DNA from: Herbaspirillum sp. WKF16
Lineage (GTDB): Bacteria > Pseudomonadota > Gammaproteobacteria > Burkholderiales > Burkholderiaceae_D
DNA: 64,000 nucleotides
NCBI RefSeq assembly: GCF_028993615.1
Contig: NZ_CP118632.1
Location: 186,001 to 250,000 of the forward strand
Reading direction: 5' to 3'
The position numbers and the translations under genes are program-made. Of the stretch, positions 27,412-36,157 are shown piece by piece. Each line of letters opens with the position of its first letter. Position 1 is the first letter of the stretch. Under the pieces are notes generated by a model, which worked only from the letters and a program-made list of their open reading frames with translations, ran no database searches and was not told the DNA's origin.

Positions 27412-28548
27412 ATGTTCAAGCGCGTCTCCGGACTCAACATCATCGCCGCTTCGCTGGCGCTCATCCCCGCGTTCGCCATGGCGCAGGAAACCCAGGTGGT
27501 CAAGATCGGCTTCTCCAGCCCGCTGACCGGTCCGCAGGCATCGGCCGGCAAGGACAACCAGGGCGGCCTGACGATGGCCGTCGAGCGCCTGAATGCGCAG
27601 CCCATCACCGTCGGCGGCAAGAAGATCAAGTTCGAAGTGATCGCCGAAGACGACCAGGCCGACCCGAAGTCGGGCGTGGCCGCCGCGCAGAAGCTGGCCG
27701 ACCAGGGCATCAAGGCCATCGTCGGTCCCTACAACTCGGGCGTGACCATCCCCGCTTCGCGCGTGTTCAATGACGCCGGCATCGTGGTTGCCACCGTGGC
27801 CTCCAATCCCAAGATCACCCAGCAAGGTTTCGCCACCCTGTTCCGCGTCGCCGCCAGCGACAGCCAGCTGGGCGGCAAGATGGCCCTGTACGCCGCCAAG
27901 GAGCTCAAGCTCAAGCGCGTCTCGGTGATCGACGACCGCACCGCCTACGGCCAGGGCCTGGCCGAGGAGTTCAGCAAGGTCGCCAAGGCCAACGGCCTGG
28001 AAGTGGTCAGCAAGGACTTCACCAACGACAAGGCGACCGACTTCACCGCCATCCTGACCTCCATCAAGGGCAAGAAGCCCGACGCCGTGTTCATCGGCGG
28101 CTACGCTCCCCAAGGCGGCCCGATCAAGCGCCAGATGAAGCAGCTGGGCATCGACGTCGTGCTCATGGGCGGCGACGGCATCTGCTCGCCGGAAATGGGC
28201 CGCCTGGGCGGCGACGCCATCGGCGAGTCGGTCTACTGTACCCAAGGCGGCACCATGCTGGACAAGGCCAAGGAAGGCAAGATCTTCGCCGACGACTACC
28301 AGAAGAAGTTCGGCCGTCCCGCGGAAACCTACGCCGTGTCGTTCTACGACGGCATGATGCTGATCGCCCAGGCCATGAAGGACGCCAACTCGGTCGAGCC
28401 CAAGCAGTTCGGCCCGGCCCTGGCCAAGATCAGCTACAAGGGTGTGGCCGGCCAGTACGACTTCGACGCCAACCACGACCTGAAGCAATCCCCGGTGACC
28501 GTGTACCGCTTCAAGAACGGCCTGCCGGTTCCGCTGACCAGCTACTGA
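27412..28548 (+). CDS. livK: Branched-chain amino acid ABC transporter substrate-binding protein (LivK/LivJ type)
   Basis: Periplasmic binding protein of the Leu/Ile/Val family, 378 residues with a signal peptide ending at AMAQE. The mature start VVKIGFSSPLTGPQASAGKDNQGG (cited as a segment) and the VGPYNSGVTIPASRVF hinge region are typical. The permease and ATPase genes livHMGF lie 2.4 kb downstream on the same strand, separated by two hydroxyproline-catabolic genes. Ligands in this family include branched-chain amino acids and sometimes proline or related imino acids. The context makes hydroxyproline or proline a candidate ligand. Confidence 0.92.
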   Translation: MFKRVSGLNIIAASLALIPAFAMAQETQVVKIGFSSPLTGPQASAGKDNQGGLTMAVERLNAQPITVGGKKIKFEVIAEDDQADPKSGVAAAQKLADQGIKAIVGPYNSGVTIPASRVFNDAGIVVATVASNPKITQQGFATLFRVAASDSQLGGKMALYAAKELKLKRVSVIDDRTAYGQGLAEEFSKVAKANGLEVVSKDFTNDKATDFTAILTSIKGKKPDAVFIGGYAPQGGPIKRQMKQLGIDVVLMGGDGICSPEMGRLGGDAIGESVYCTQGGTMLDKAKEGKIFADDYQKKFGRPAETYAVSFYDGMMLIAQAMKDANSVEPKQFGPALAKISYKGVAGQYDFDANHDLKQSPVTVYRFKNGLPVPLTSY

Positions 28549-28775
28549 TCGGCCCCCGGCCTGTCATCGCCTGATCCATCGCCCCGTCCGGCCGCAGCCG
28601 GCGGGGCGGCAGGCGGCCGGCGCCGCCTGTCCGCACTCCCTCCCGTTGCAGTTTTTCCTGCCGGCTTCGTCCGGTGGCGGGAGAGCGTTTGCCCGCGGTC
28701 GCCCGGCGTCCCAAGGTGGTACCCTGTCGCCTCGGCCGCAGCGGCAAAAAATACTCGGAAGTTAGAAGGAATACT

Positions 28776-29786
28776 ATGCTCAGCTATACCCGCACCGTCC
28801 AGACCATCGACGCCCATACCGGCGGGGAGCCGCTGCGCATCGTGGTGTCCGGCCTGCCCAAGATCCCGGCCGGCCCGATCCTGCAGCAGCGCGCTTGGCT
28901 GAAAGAGCATCGCGACGACTTGCGCCAGTTCCTGATGAACGAACCGCGCGGCCACGCCGACATGTATGGCGCCTACCTGCTGCCGCCGGTCACCGCGGGC
29001 GCCGACTTCGGCGTCATCTTCATCCACAACGAAGGCTACAGCGACATGTGCGGCCACGGCATCATCGCCCTGGGCAAGGTGCTGGTCGAGATGGGCTACG
29101 TCGAACCGGTGGCGCCGGTCACGCGCATCTGCTTCGACGCCCCGGCCGGCTTCATCGAGGCCTTCGTCGAGTGGGACGGCAAGCGCGCCGGGCGCGTGAG
29201 CTTCAACAACGTGCCGGCCTTCATCTATCGGCGCGACGTCGAGGTCGACACGCCCAGCTTCGGCAAGATCACCGGCGACATCGTCTTCGGCGGCGCCTTT
29301 TACTATTACATCAACGCCCGGCAGGCCAAGCTCACCGTCAAGCCGGAGCTGGTGCGCCAGCTGATCCAGCTGGGCGCCGAAACCAAGGCCGCAGTGATCG
29401 CCAAGGTCGACATCCAGCATCCGCTGGAGCCGGGCCTCAATACCCTGTACGGCACCATCGTCGACAGCGAACCCAATTTCCCCGGCGCCGACCAGTCCAA
29501 CGTGTGCATCTTCGCCGACCGCGAAGTGGACCGTTCGCCCACCGGCACCGGCACCTCCGGCCGCGCCGCGCAGCTGTTCCTGCGCGGGCGGCTGGCGCTG
29601 GGCCAGAACTACGTCAACGGCAGCATCGTCGGCAGCAACTTCGGCGTGCGCGTGACCGCGCCCGTCAAGGTTGGCGAATTCGACGGCGCGCTCACCGAGG
29701 TCAGCGGCCACGCCCACATCATGAGCACCAACCAGTGGGTGCTGGAAGAGTCCGATCCCTTCCCCACCGGTTTCTTCCTGCGCTGA
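28776..29786 (+). CDS. Trans-3-hydroxy-L-proline dehydratase (proline racemase superfamily)
   Basis: 336 residues from the ATG at 28776 with a GAAGGA ribosome site. Proline racemases and 4-hydroxyproline epimerases use two Cys. Here the first is kept (C92 in DMCGHGI), but the second is Thr (T256 in DRSPTGTGTSGR). That Cys/Thr pair is the known signature of trans-3-hydroxy-L-proline dehydratase (EC 4.2.1.77), which forms Delta1-pyrroline-2-carboxylate. The next gene encodes a reductase fitting the second step. This function call rests on the residue change and gene context. Confidence 0.88.
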   Translation: MLSYTRTVQTIDAHTGGEPLRIVVSGLPKIPAGPILQQRAWLKEHRDDLRQFLMNEPRGHADMYGAYLLPPVTAGADFGVIFIHNEGYSDMCGHGIIALGKVLVEMGYVEPVAPVTRICFDAPAGFIEAFVEWDGKRAGRVSFNNVPAFIYRRDVEVDTPSFGKITGDIVFGGAFYYYINARQAKLTVKPELVRQLIQLGAETKAAVIAKVDIQHPLEPGLNTLYGTIVDSEPNFPGADQSNVCIFADREVDRSPTGTGTSGRAAQLFLRGRLALGQNYVNGSIVGSNFGVRVTAPVKVGEFDGALTEVSGHAHIMSTNQWVLEESDPFPTGFFLR

Positions 29787-29813
29787 GCCGGCGCCGGACA
29801 TCAAGGACACGCC

Positions 29814-30752
29814 ATGCACATCCTGGACGCACAGCAAACCGCCGCCGCGCTGCCCTACGCCAAACTGGTCGCCGCGCTTGAGACCGCCGCGCAGGAGTTC
29901 GTCTCCGGCCGCATCCGCGCGCCCGAGCGCCAGGTGGTGCCGATCGACCCGGCCAGCGTGCTGCTGAGCATGCCGGCGATCGCCGACGACCTCTCGGTGA
30001 CCAAGCTGATCACCGTGCACGCCGACAACGGCCGGCACGGCCTGCCCGCCATCCAGGGCGAGGTGGTGGCCTTCGAGACGCATACCGGCCGTCGCATCGC
30101 GCTCATGGACGGCCCCACCGTCACCGGCCGCCGCACCGCCGCCATGACCATGCTGGGCATCAAGACCTTGCTGCCGCGCGCGCCGCGCTCGGCGCTGCTG
30201 ATCGGCACCGGCGTGCAGGCCGCGGCGCATGCCGACGCCCTGGCCGAGTTCTTCGGCGTCACCCAGTTCTGGATCGCCGCGCGCGACCTGCCGCGCACCC
30301 AGGCCTTCTGCAGCGACCTGTGCGCGCGCCATCCGCACGCCGTCGCCAGCCCGCTGCCCACCGAACTGCTGGCGCGCGACCTGCCGCATACCGACGTGCT
30401 GATCGCGCTGACCACCTCGCGCAGCGCCGTCATCCCCGAGCAGGTCGCGCCCGACACGCTGGCCATCGGCGTGGGCGCCTTCAAGCCCGACATGGTCGAA
30501 TTCCCGGCCTCGCTGCTGCATGCGCGCGCCATCGTGGTCGACGATCTGGGCGGCGCGCAGCACGAGGCCGGCGACCTGATCCAGGCCAAGGTGGACTGGA
30601 ACGGCGTGAGCGCCATCGGCGACGTGCTCTCGGGCAAGACCGCGGCCGCCGCGCTGGTGCGCAACGGCGCGCTGCCGGTCTTCAAGACCGTGGGCCAGGC
30701 CTCCTGGGACCTGGCCGCGGCGCGCGTGATGCGAGCGTCGCTGGCCGCATGA
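29814..30752 (+). CDS. Ornithine cyclodeaminase/mu-crystallin family reductase, probable Delta1-pyrroline-2-carboxylate reductase
   Basis: 312 residues with the NAD(P)-binding motif GTGVQAAAHADALA and the family substrate residues near LSVTKLITVHADNGRHG and MDGPTVTGRRTAA. Members of this family reduce Delta1-pyrroline-2-carboxylate to L-proline. It starts 27 bases after the trans-3-hydroxyproline dehydratase gene, which produces exactly that substrate. Ornithine cyclodeaminase is the main alternative and is less likely given the neighbour. A terminator follows. Confidence 0.87.
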   Translation: MHILDAQQTAAALPYAKLVAALETAAQEFVSGRIRAPERQVVPIDPASVLLSMPAIADDLSVTKLITVHADNGRHGLPAIQGEVVAFETHTGRRIALMDGPTVTGRRTAAMTMLGIKTLLPRAPRSALLIGTGVQAAAHADALAEFFGVTQFWIAARDLPRTQAFCSDLCARHPHAVASPLPTELLARDLPHTDVLIALTTSRSAVIPEQVAPDTLAIGVGAFKPDMVEFPASLLHARAIVVDDLGGAQHEAGDLIQAKVDWNGVSAIGDVLSGKTAAAALVRNGALPVFKTVGQASWDLAAARVMRASLAA

Positions 30753-30763
30753 CCCCATTGACG

Positions 30764-30793
30764 GAGCGCGAACCTGGTTCGCGCTCTTTTCTT
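30764..30793 (+). terminator. Intrinsic terminator after the reductase gene
   Basis: GAGCGCGAA (30764-30772) pairs perfectly with TTCGCGCTC (30778-30786), followed by TTTTCTT. It separates livK-dehydratase-reductase from livHMGF. Confidence 0.88.
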
Positions 30794-30933
30794 ATCAGCA
30801 GCAAACCGGCAGCACACTTGGGCACAACAGGGAGAATGCAATGACCACCACACCGCAGCGTCGTCCACAAGGCGCAGGCAACCACATCGTCCGGCCTCCG
30901 GTCCGACCGTAAAGAGACAGAGGAGACAGACTC

Positions 30934-31863
30934 ATGGACATTTTCATCCAGCAGATCATCAACGGCCTGGTGCTGGGCAGCATGTACGCGCTGATCGCAT
31001 TGGGTTACACGATGGTGTACGGCGTGCTGAACCTGATCAACTTTGCGCACGGGGACATCCTGATGGTGGGGGCGATGGTGGGCCTCTCGCTGCTCAAGCT
31101 GGTGCAGAACGTGGCGCCGCAGTTGCCGGGGATCGTGCAATTGATCATCGCCATCGTGGGCGCCATTCCGGTGTGCATCGTGGTCAGCCTGGTCATCGAG
31201 CGGGTGGCGTATCGTCCGCTGCGCAACGCGCCGCGGCTGGCGCCCTTGATCACGGCCATCGGCGTGTCGATCCTGTTGCAGACCATCGCCATGATGATCT
31301 GGGGCCGCAGCCCCTTGCCGTTCCCGCAGGTGATGCCGTCGGATCCGGTGCATATCGCCGGGGCGCTGATTTCGCCCACGCAGATCATGCTGCTGGCGCT
31401 GGCGGTGCTGGCCATGGTGGGGTTGGTGCTGGTGGTGGAGAAGACCAAGATGGGGCGCGCCATGCGGGCCACGGCGGAGAACCCGCGCATTGCGGGCTTG
31501 ATGGGGGTGGATTCGAACAAGGTGATCGTGGTGACGTTCGCCATCGGCGCGGGCCTGGCGGCCATTGCCGGGGTGATGTGGGCGGCCAACTACTCGACGG
31601 CGCAGTTCGCCATGGGCTTCGTGCCGGGCTTGAAGGCGTTCTCGGCGGCGGTGCTGGGCGGCATCGGCAACATCTACGGCGCCATGCTGGGCGGCATCTT
31701 GCTGGGGCTGATCGAGAGCCTGGGCGCGGGTTACATCGGCGACCTGACGGGCGACTTCCTGGGCAGCAACTACCAGGACATCTTCGCCTTCATCGTGCTG
31801 ATCATCGTGCTCACGCTGCGTCCGTCCGGCATCATGGGTGAGCGAGTCGCAGACCGCGCCTGA
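30934..31863 (+). CDS. livH: Branched-chain amino acid ABC transporter permease LivH
   Basis: Inner-membrane permease of 309 residues with about eight hydrophobic segments. It begins MDIFIQQIINGLVLGSMYAL, the standard LivH opening, and has the coupling region ENPRIAGLMGVDSNKVI. It is the first gene of livHMGF. Between it and livM there is a 150-base gap holding a REP-like repeat (31877-31977). Confidence 0.96.
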   Translation: MDIFIQQIINGLVLGSMYALIALGYTMVYGVLNLINFAHGDILMVGAMVGLSLLKLVQNVAPQLPGIVQLIIAIVGAIPVCIVVSLVIERVAYRPLRNAPRLAPLITAIGVSILLQTIAMMIWGRSPLPFPQVMPSDPVHIAGALISPTQIMLLALAVLAMVGLVLVVEKTKMGRAMRATAENPRIAGLMGVDSNKVIVVTFAIGAGLAAIAGVMWAANYSTAQFAMGFVPGLKAFSAAVLGGIGNIYGAMLGGILLGLIESLGAGYIGDLTGDFLGSNYQDIFAFIVLIIVLTLRPSGIMGERVADRA

Positions 31864-31876
31864 TCAAGAACAAGCC

Positions 31877-31977
31877 GTCGTTCCTGCGCAAGCAGGAACC
31901 CAGTGACGTCAGTGGCGAAAGGCGAGCGCCGTCAAGACATTGAAACGACACTGGGTCCCTGCTTTCGCAGGGACGAC
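31877..31977. repeat. REP-like dispersed palindromic element, copy 2, inside the liv operon
   Basis: GTCGTTCCTGCGCAAGCAGG (31877-31896) and its continuation to CAGTG (31901-31905) oppose ACGACACTGGGTCCCTGC (from 31945) and GGGACGAC (31970-31977). The arms are inverse complements and each contains a small internal hairpin. It has the same architecture and core (CCAGTG / CACTGG with GTCGT ends) as 2801-2909. It sits in the livH-livM gap and may affect mRNA stability. Confidence 0.8.
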
Positions 31978-32012
31978 AGGTAGCTTACTTATTTATTGAA
32001 TCGGAAACCAAT

Positions 32013-33227
32013 ATGGCTCTCCTATCCTTCGACATGAAACGCAACCCGGCGCAAGCCAGGACCAGCCTGCTGGTGCTGCTGGCGCTGATGATCGTGTTCC
32101 CCTTCATCGCGCAGCAGTTCGGCAACTCCTGGGTGCGCATCATGGACATCGCCCTGCTGTACATCATGCTGGCGCTGGGCCTGAACGTGGTGGTGGGCTT
32201 TGCCGGCCTGCTGGACCTGGGCTACATCGCCTTCTACGCCATCGGCGCGTACACGGCGGGCCTGCTGGCCTCGCCGCAGTTTGCGGCGGTGATCGAATCC
32301 TTCGTCAACACCTACCCGGCGGTGGGCAACTTCCTGGTGTGGGTGTGCGGGCCGGAGATCGTGCAGAACGGCATCCACCTGTCGCTGTGGCTGATCGTGC
32401 CGGTGTCGGGCCTGTTCGCGGCGCTGTTCGGGGCGTTGCTGGGCGCGCCGACCCTGAAGCTGCGCGGCGACTACCTGGCCATCGTGACGCTGGGCTTCGG
32501 CGAGATCATCCGCATCTTCATGAACAACCTGAACGCGCCGGTGAACATCACCAACGGCCCGCAGGGGATCAACCTGATCGACCCGATCCGGGTGTTCGGG
32601 GTGTCGCTGGCCGGCGAGCCGGGTTCGGGCTCGATGGTCAAGATCTTCGGCATGAGCACGCCCTCGGTGAACGCCTACTACTTCCTGTTCCTGCTGTTGT
32701 GCATCGGCGTGATCTTCTTCTCGGTGCGGCTGCAGGACTCGCGCCTGGGCCGCGCCTGGGTGGCGATCCGCGAGGATGAGATCGCCGCCAAGGCGATGGG
32801 CATCAACACCCGCAACGTCAAGCTGCTGGCGTTCGCCATGGGCGCGTCCTTCGGCGGCGTCTCGGGCGCCATGTTCGGCGCCTTCCAGGGCTTCGTGTCG
32901 CCGGAATCGTTCTCGCTGACCGAGTCCATCGCGGTGCTGGCCATGGTGGTGCTGGGCGGCATCGGCCACATCCCCGGCGTGGTGCTGGGCGGGGTGATCC
33001 TGGCGGCGCTGCCGGAAGTGCTGCGCCACGTGGTGGAGCCGCTGCAGATGGCCATCTTCGGCAAGGTCTGGATCGACGCCGAAGTGCTGCGCCAGCTGCT
33101 CTACGGCCTGGCCATGGTGGTGATCATGCTGACGCGCCCGGCAGGCCTGTGGCCCTCGCCGCGGCATGAAGACCGTCCGGAAGCGGATCACGCGTCGGTG
33201 GGCAGCACCGGCGAAGTCAAGGCATAA
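32013..33227 (+). CDS. livM: Branched-chain amino acid ABC transporter permease LivM
   Basis: Inner-membrane permease of 404 residues with about nine or ten hydrophobic segments. It has the LivM landmarks YIMLALGLNVVVGFAGLLDLG and AIREDEIAAKAMGINTRNVK. It carries a soluble C-terminal tail after MLTRPAGLWPS. livG starts 12 bases downstream. Confidence 0.96.
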   Translation: MALLSFDMKRNPAQARTSLLVLLALMIVFPFIAQQFGNSWVRIMDIALLYIMLALGLNVVVGFAGLLDLGYIAFYAIGAYTAGLLASPQFAAVIESFVNTYPAVGNFLVWVCGPEIVQNGIHLSLWLIVPVSGLFAALFGALLGAPTLKLRGDYLAIVTLGFGEIIRIFMNNLNAPVNITNGPQGINLIDPIRVFGVSLAGEPGSGSMVKIFGMSTPSVNAYYFLFLLLCIGVIFFSVRLQDSRLGRAWVAIREDEIAAKAMGINTRNVKLLAFAMGASFGGVSGAMFGAFQGFVSPESFSLTESIAVLAMVVLGGIGHIPGVVLGGVILAALPEVLRHVVEPLQMAIFGKVWIDAEVLRQLLYGLAMVVIMLTRPAGLWPSPRHEDRPEADHASVGSTGEVKA

Positions 33228-33239
33228 GGAGCACATCAC

Positions 33240-34007
33240 ATGACACAGACACTGCTCAAGATCCGCGACGTGAGCAAGCGCTTCGGCGGCCTGCAGGCCT
33301 TGAACGGCGTGGGCATCACGATCGAACGCGGCCAGATCTACGGCCTGATCGGCCCCAACGGCGCCGGCAAGACCACCTTCTTCAACGTCATCACCGGGCT
33401 GTACCAGCCCGACACCGGCAGCTTCGAGCTGGACGGCAAGCCGTATAGCCCGAGCGCGCCGCACGAAGTGGCCAAGGCCGGCATTGCGCGCACCTTCCAG
33501 AACATCCGCCTGTTCGGCGAGATGACGGTGCTGGAGAACGTGATGGTGGGCTGCCACGTGCGCACCAAACAGAACGTCTTCGGGGCGGTGTTCCGCCACA
33601 AGGCGGCGCGCGAAGAGGAAGCGGCGATCCGCGCCAAGTCGCAGCAGCTGCTGGACTTCGTGGGCATCGGCCAGTTCGCCAAGCGCACCGCGCGCCACCT
33701 GTCGTACGGCGACCAGCGGCGCCTGGAGATCGCCCGGGCGCTGGCGACCGACCCGCAACTGCTGGCGCTGGACGAACCGGCGGCGGGCATGAACGCCACC
33801 GAGAAGCTGGGCCTGCGCGAGCTGCTGGTGAAGATCCAGGCCGAAGGCAAGACGATCCTATTGATCGAACACGATGTGAAACTGATGATGGGCCTGTGCA
33901 ACCGCATCACGGTGCTGGACTACGGCAAGCCGATTGCCGAGGGCGTGCCGGCGGATGTGCAGAAGAACCCGGCCGTGATCGAGGCCTACCTGGGCGCCGG
34001 CCATTGA
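33240..34007 (+). CDS. livG: Branched-chain amino acid ABC transporter ATPase LivG
   Basis: Cytosolic ATPase subunit, 255 residues. Walker A GPNGAGKTTF, signature LSYGDQRRLEIARALA, Walker B LLALDEPAAGM and switch His in LLIEHDVKLMM. The Tyr-containing signature (LSYGDQ) is the normal LivG form. Confidence 0.97.
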   Translation: MTQTLLKIRDVSKRFGGLQALNGVGITIERGQIYGLIGPNGAGKTTFFNVITGLYQPDTGSFELDGKPYSPSAPHEVAKAGIARTFQNIRLFGEMTVLENVMVGCHVRTKQNVFGAVFRHKAAREEEAAIRAKSQQLLDFVGIGQFAKRTARHLSYGDQRRLEIARALATDPQLLALDEPAAGMNATEKLGLRELLVKIQAEGKTILLIEHDVKLMMGLCNRITVLDYGKPIAEGVPADVQKNPAVIEAYLGAGH

Positions 34008-34055
34008 CGTTGCATGCCACAGATTAGTCAGAACATTATTCGAGATTGAAAAGCG

Positions 34056-34778
34056 ATGACGAATATTCTTAAAGTTGAAAACCTGTCGGTGGCCTACGGC
34101 GGCATCCAGGCCGTGAAGGGCATCAGCCTGGAAGTGAACGAAGGCGAACTGGTGACGCTGATCGGCGCCAACGGCGCGGGCAAGACCACGACCCTCAAAG
34201 CCATCACCGGCACGCTGCCCAGCAGCAAGGTGGACGGCCATATCGAATACCTGGGGCAGGGCCTGAAGGGCAAGAAGTCCTTCGAGCTGGTCAAGGACAA
34301 GCTGGCGATGGTGCCGGAAGGTCGCGGGGTCTTCACGCGCATGAGCATCCAGGAAAACCTGTTGATGGGCGCCTACACCAGCGATGACAAGGGGCAAATA
34401 CAAGCCGACATCGACAAGTGGTTCGAGGTTTTCCCGCGCTTGAAGGAACGCGCGGCGCAGATGGCGGGCACCCTGTCGGGCGGGGAGCAGCAGATGCTGG
34501 CCATGGCGCGCGCGCTGATGAGCCATCCGACGCTGCTGCTGCTGGACGAACCGTCGATGGGCCTGTCGCCGATCATGGTGGAGAAGATCTTCGAGGTGAT
34601 CCGCAATGTGTCGGCGCAGGGGATCACGATCCTCTTGGTGGAGCAGAACGCCAAGCTGGCGCTGGAGGCGGCGCACCGCGGCTATGTGATGGAGTCGGGG
34701 CTGATCACCATGAACGGCGAGGCCAGGCAGATGCTGGATGATCCGCGGGTGAAGGCGGCTTATCTCGGGGAAGGCTGA
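34056..34778 (+). CDS. livF: Branched-chain amino acid ABC transporter ATPase LivF
   Basis: Cytosolic ATPase subunit, 240 residues. Walker A GANGAGKTTT, signature LSGGEQQMLAMARAL, Walker B LLLLDEPSMGL and LLVEQNAKLAL. It is the last gene of livHMGF and is followed by a terminator. Confidence 0.97.
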   Translation: MTNILKVENLSVAYGGIQAVKGISLEVNEGELVTLIGANGAGKTTTLKAITGTLPSSKVDGHIEYLGQGLKGKKSFELVKDKLAMVPEGRGVFTRMSIQENLLMGAYTSDDKGQIQADIDKWFEVFPRLKERAAQMAGTLSGGEQQMLAMARALMSHPTLLLLDEPSMGLSPIMVEKIFEVIRNVSAQGITILLVEQNAKLALEAAHRGYVMESGLITMNGEARQMLDDPRVKAAYLGEG

Positions 34779-34807
34779 GCTTCTCCTGCGCATCGCAATA
34801 CCCGAAG

Positions 34808-34833
34808 GCCGCATGCTCGCATGCGGCTTTTTT
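34808..34833 (+). terminator. Intrinsic terminator after livF
   Basis: GCCGCATG and CATGCGGC pair perfectly around CTCG, followed by six T residues. Confidence 0.93.
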
Positions 34834-34934
34834 ATTGCCGCAGCGTCGTCAAGCGATGGCGAAGGTATCGCAGAACTCCCAGCCCGTGGCCGCTGTCCCT
34901 TGGATATCGCCCACTCGCCCGCAAGCCGCCCGCC

Positions 34935-35978
34935 ATGCCCCGGCAACCGCCCCTGCAAAGAGAACGCTGGATAGACGTCTACCGCGGCATCGGCATCGCG
35001 CTGGTGGTGTGGGGTCACGTCTATGGCGGCTACAGCTTCGAGCTCATCTTCCTGTTCCACATGCCGCTGTTCTTCTTCATCAGCGGTTACCTGTTTCGCC
35101 CGGTGGCTTCACCCGCGGCGTTTTGCCGGCGCAAGGCGGCGCAGCTGCTGATTCCCTATGCGATGTTCCTGCTGGCCATCGGCATTCCACTGGCGATCAG
35201 CCTCTACATGAAGAACCCGCGCGACACGGCCGCGTTGCTCGGCTTTGCCGGCAACCTGCTGCTGGGAGGCAGCCGCCTGTCGGCCTGGCTGGCGGCATTC
35301 TGGTTCGTGACGTCCTTCTACGCGGTGCTGGCGATCGAGGCGGCGCTGGTCGGCCGCTGTTCGCGCGCCACGCTGCTTTGGCTGCACGCGGCGATGCTGG
35401 CGCTGGCATATGCCAATGCGCATCTGGCGCCGGGCCTGCAGGTGCCGTTTGCCGTCAATGTGGCGCTGGCGGCCGCGCCGATCTTCCATGCCGGCTATCG
35501 GTTCGGCCGGATGCGTGAGCCCGGGCGTCTGTATCGCCCCGCCGCAACGGTGGCCGCGCTCGGGTTGGTTGCGGTGACGGTCAACCACTACGCCGGCTGG
35601 CGCCTGAGCCTGGGCTACGACATGAAGGTCACGCAATACGGCGTGCCGGTCCTGAGCTTCGCCGCGGCGCTGGCCTGCTGCGTGTGCATGATGCGCGCGG
35701 CGCGCCGGATCGACGCCAGCCGACCCGCCCTGGCGCGCTGGCTGGCGGAACTCGGCCGGGCCGCCTTCGTCATCATGTTCATGCACATGGTGTTTACCAT
35801 GGGGCTGGCGGCGCTGCTGGGCGAGCAGTACCGTCTGCTGCGCGTGGCGGCGGGCCTGGGCGGCAGCTGGCTGCTGTATCGCGCAAGCCTCAGGTGGACC
35901 TGGAGCAGGGCGCTGCTGCTGGGTTCGGCCCCTGATCTCGCGGCGCTGGGCGGGCATCGCCGGGCAACGCGCGGCTGA
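34935..35978 (+). CDS. Acyltransferase 3 family membrane protein (fucose 4-O-acetylase type)
   Basis: 347 residues from the ATG at 34935, with about ten hydrophobic segments. The opening RERWIDVYRGIGIALVVWGH and the LFHMPLFFFISGYLF segment are typical of acyltransferase 3 proteins that O-acetylate surface sugars; the His in WGHV is the likely catalytic residue. It stands between livF and putA with no cell-surface polysaccharide genes nearby. The substrate is unknown. Confidence 0.85.
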   Translation: MPRQPPLQRERWIDVYRGIGIALVVWGHVYGGYSFELIFLFHMPLFFFISGYLFRPVASPAAFCRRKAAQLLIPYAMFLLAIGIPLAISLYMKNPRDTAALLGFAGNLLLGGSRLSAWLAAFWFVTSFYAVLAIEAALVGRCSRATLLWLHAAMLALAYANAHLAPGLQVPFAVNVALAAAPIFHAGYRFGRMREPGRLYRPAATVAALGLVAVTVNHYAGWRLSLGYDMKVTQYGVPVLSFAAALACCVCMMRAARRIDASRPALARWLAELGRAAFVIMFMHMVFTMGLAALLGEQYRLLRVAAGLGGSWLLYRASLRWTWSRALLLGSAPDLAALGGHRRATRG

Positions 35979-36011
35979 GCTGGAAAACCGTCCCATCGGC
36001 AAAATGGAGTC

Positions 36012-36084
36012 GAATTTAATTCCTTGATATTTTTATTTACCAAATTAAATATTGGATATATGCCATAAATACAGAATTAATATT
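36012..36084. promoter_or_regulatory. Phased Lrp-like sites upstream of putA
   Basis: GAATTTAATTC at 36012-36022 is identical to the site at 27096-27106. Weaker relatives follow at about 30-base steps: AAATTAAATAT at 36042-36052 (7 of 11 bases) and GAATTAATATT at 36074-36084 (7 of 11). The whole 36000-36110 stretch is strikingly AT-rich in a GC-rich genome. CCAAAT...ATTGG (36040-36055) is also palindromic. Confidence 0.6.
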
Positions 36085-36157
36085 GGTTGATCCCACATAG
36101 AATCCGGGTGCGAAAAACCTTCCAATTACCGTTTCCTATTGAGATTCCAGGCCAGTC

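Noticed and set aside
28549..28775. Terminator between livK and the dehydratase gene
   Set aside because: A GC-rich inverted repeat near 28580-28610 has no T-run; the two genes may still be co-transcribed.
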